Shown here: positions 6,096-6,141 of the stretch, one piece after another
How positions within the stretch are numbered: the first letter of the stretch is position 1
How the letters are laid out: every line of letters starts with the position of its first letter
The notes under the pieces: model-generated
Seen by the model: only the letters and a program-made list of their open reading frames with translations
The model's database searches: none
Told to the model about the DNA's origin: nothing
Origin: JBEKCP01 sp050014815
Lineage (GTDB): Bacteria > Planctomycetota > Planctomycetia > Pirellulales > Thermoguttaceae
Assembly: GCA_050014815.1 (NCBI GenBank)
Contig: JBEKCP010000382.1
Location: 1 to 6,141, forward strand
Direction: 5' to 3'
DNA length: 6,141 nt
Position numbers and translations under genes: made by a program

Positions 6096-6117
6096 TTGAC
6101 AATATGGGCAATATGGT
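6096..6117 (+). promoter_or_regulatory. TTGACA box with CAATATGG direct repeat at right edge
   Basis: TTGACA (6096-6101) is a consensus -35 box on the plus strand. It overlaps a direct repeat CAATATGG at 6100-6107 and 6109-6116, with a nine-base period. No good -10 box sits 16-18 bases downstream, so a promoter for a gene to the right is possible but unproven. The rest of 6045-6141 shows no supported gene. Confidence 0.3.
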
Positions 6118-6141
6118 ACGACGTGCGCGGATCAATCGACC

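Noticed and set aside
6104..6141. Start of a plus-strand gene at ATG 6104 or 6113
   Set aside because: Only about a dozen codons are visible, there is no ribosome binding site, and it overlaps the TTGACA/CAATATGG element.
6027..6141. Minus-strand frame entering from the right edge and ending at TAA near 6027
   Set aside because: Fewer than 40 codons are visible, with no recognisable sequence. It may be a chance open frame.

Overview
The window is GC-rich (roughly two thirds G+C by eye) with dense coding and long GC-driven shadow frames. The most likely source is a Planctomycetota bacterium, perhaps Pirellulales. This rests on the large secreted protein built from a Pro/Ala-rich spacer plus tandem DUF11/CARDB-like beta-sandwich domains, the Tat-type leader, and the base composition. 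No rRNA, tRNA or marker gene is present, so this is inference. I see no CRISPR array, insertion sequence, phage gene or tRNA.

Left part (1-3370, plus strand): three tightly packed genes that look like one operon. The first is the C-terminal part of a multipass membrane protein with an embedded spermidine-synthase-like (aminopropyltransferase fold) domain; its start lies left of the window. Three bases after its stop comes an 89-residue, two-helix membrane protein with two histidines 14 residues apart in the second helix, a spacing reminiscent of b-type haem proteins. Overlapping its end by 28 bases is a radical SAM enzyme of the AmmeMemoRadiSam family (AmrS-type). That enzyme is unusual because it carries an N-terminal twin-arginine motif and hydrophobic stretch, suggesting export or membrane anchoring. 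The usual partners, AMMECR1-like and MEMO-like proteins, are not in the window.

Middle (3371-3474): a short gap between converging genes. It holds five perfect copies of the heptamer GGGATTA, which could form a G-quadruplex.

Right part (3475-5928, minus strand): one gene for an 817-residue secreted protein with a signal peptide, a spacer of about 260 residues, four related beta-sandwich domains and a Pro-rich tail. Its upstream region (5929-6141) contains a good ribosome binding site, a perfect 7-bp inverted repeat, three TTTCGGG boxes and, near the right edge, a TTGACA box with a CAATATGG direct repeat.

The most interesting part is the three-gene membrane/radical-SAM cluster. Taken together, its sequence features suggest a membrane-associated or extracytoplasmic radical SAM module next to a possible haem protein and a membrane-embedded aminopropyltransferase-like protein. 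A 17-bp in-frame direct repeat flanks the twin-arginine motif of the radical SAM gene, so recombination between the copies would remove the motif without a frameshift. The function of the cluster is unknown.
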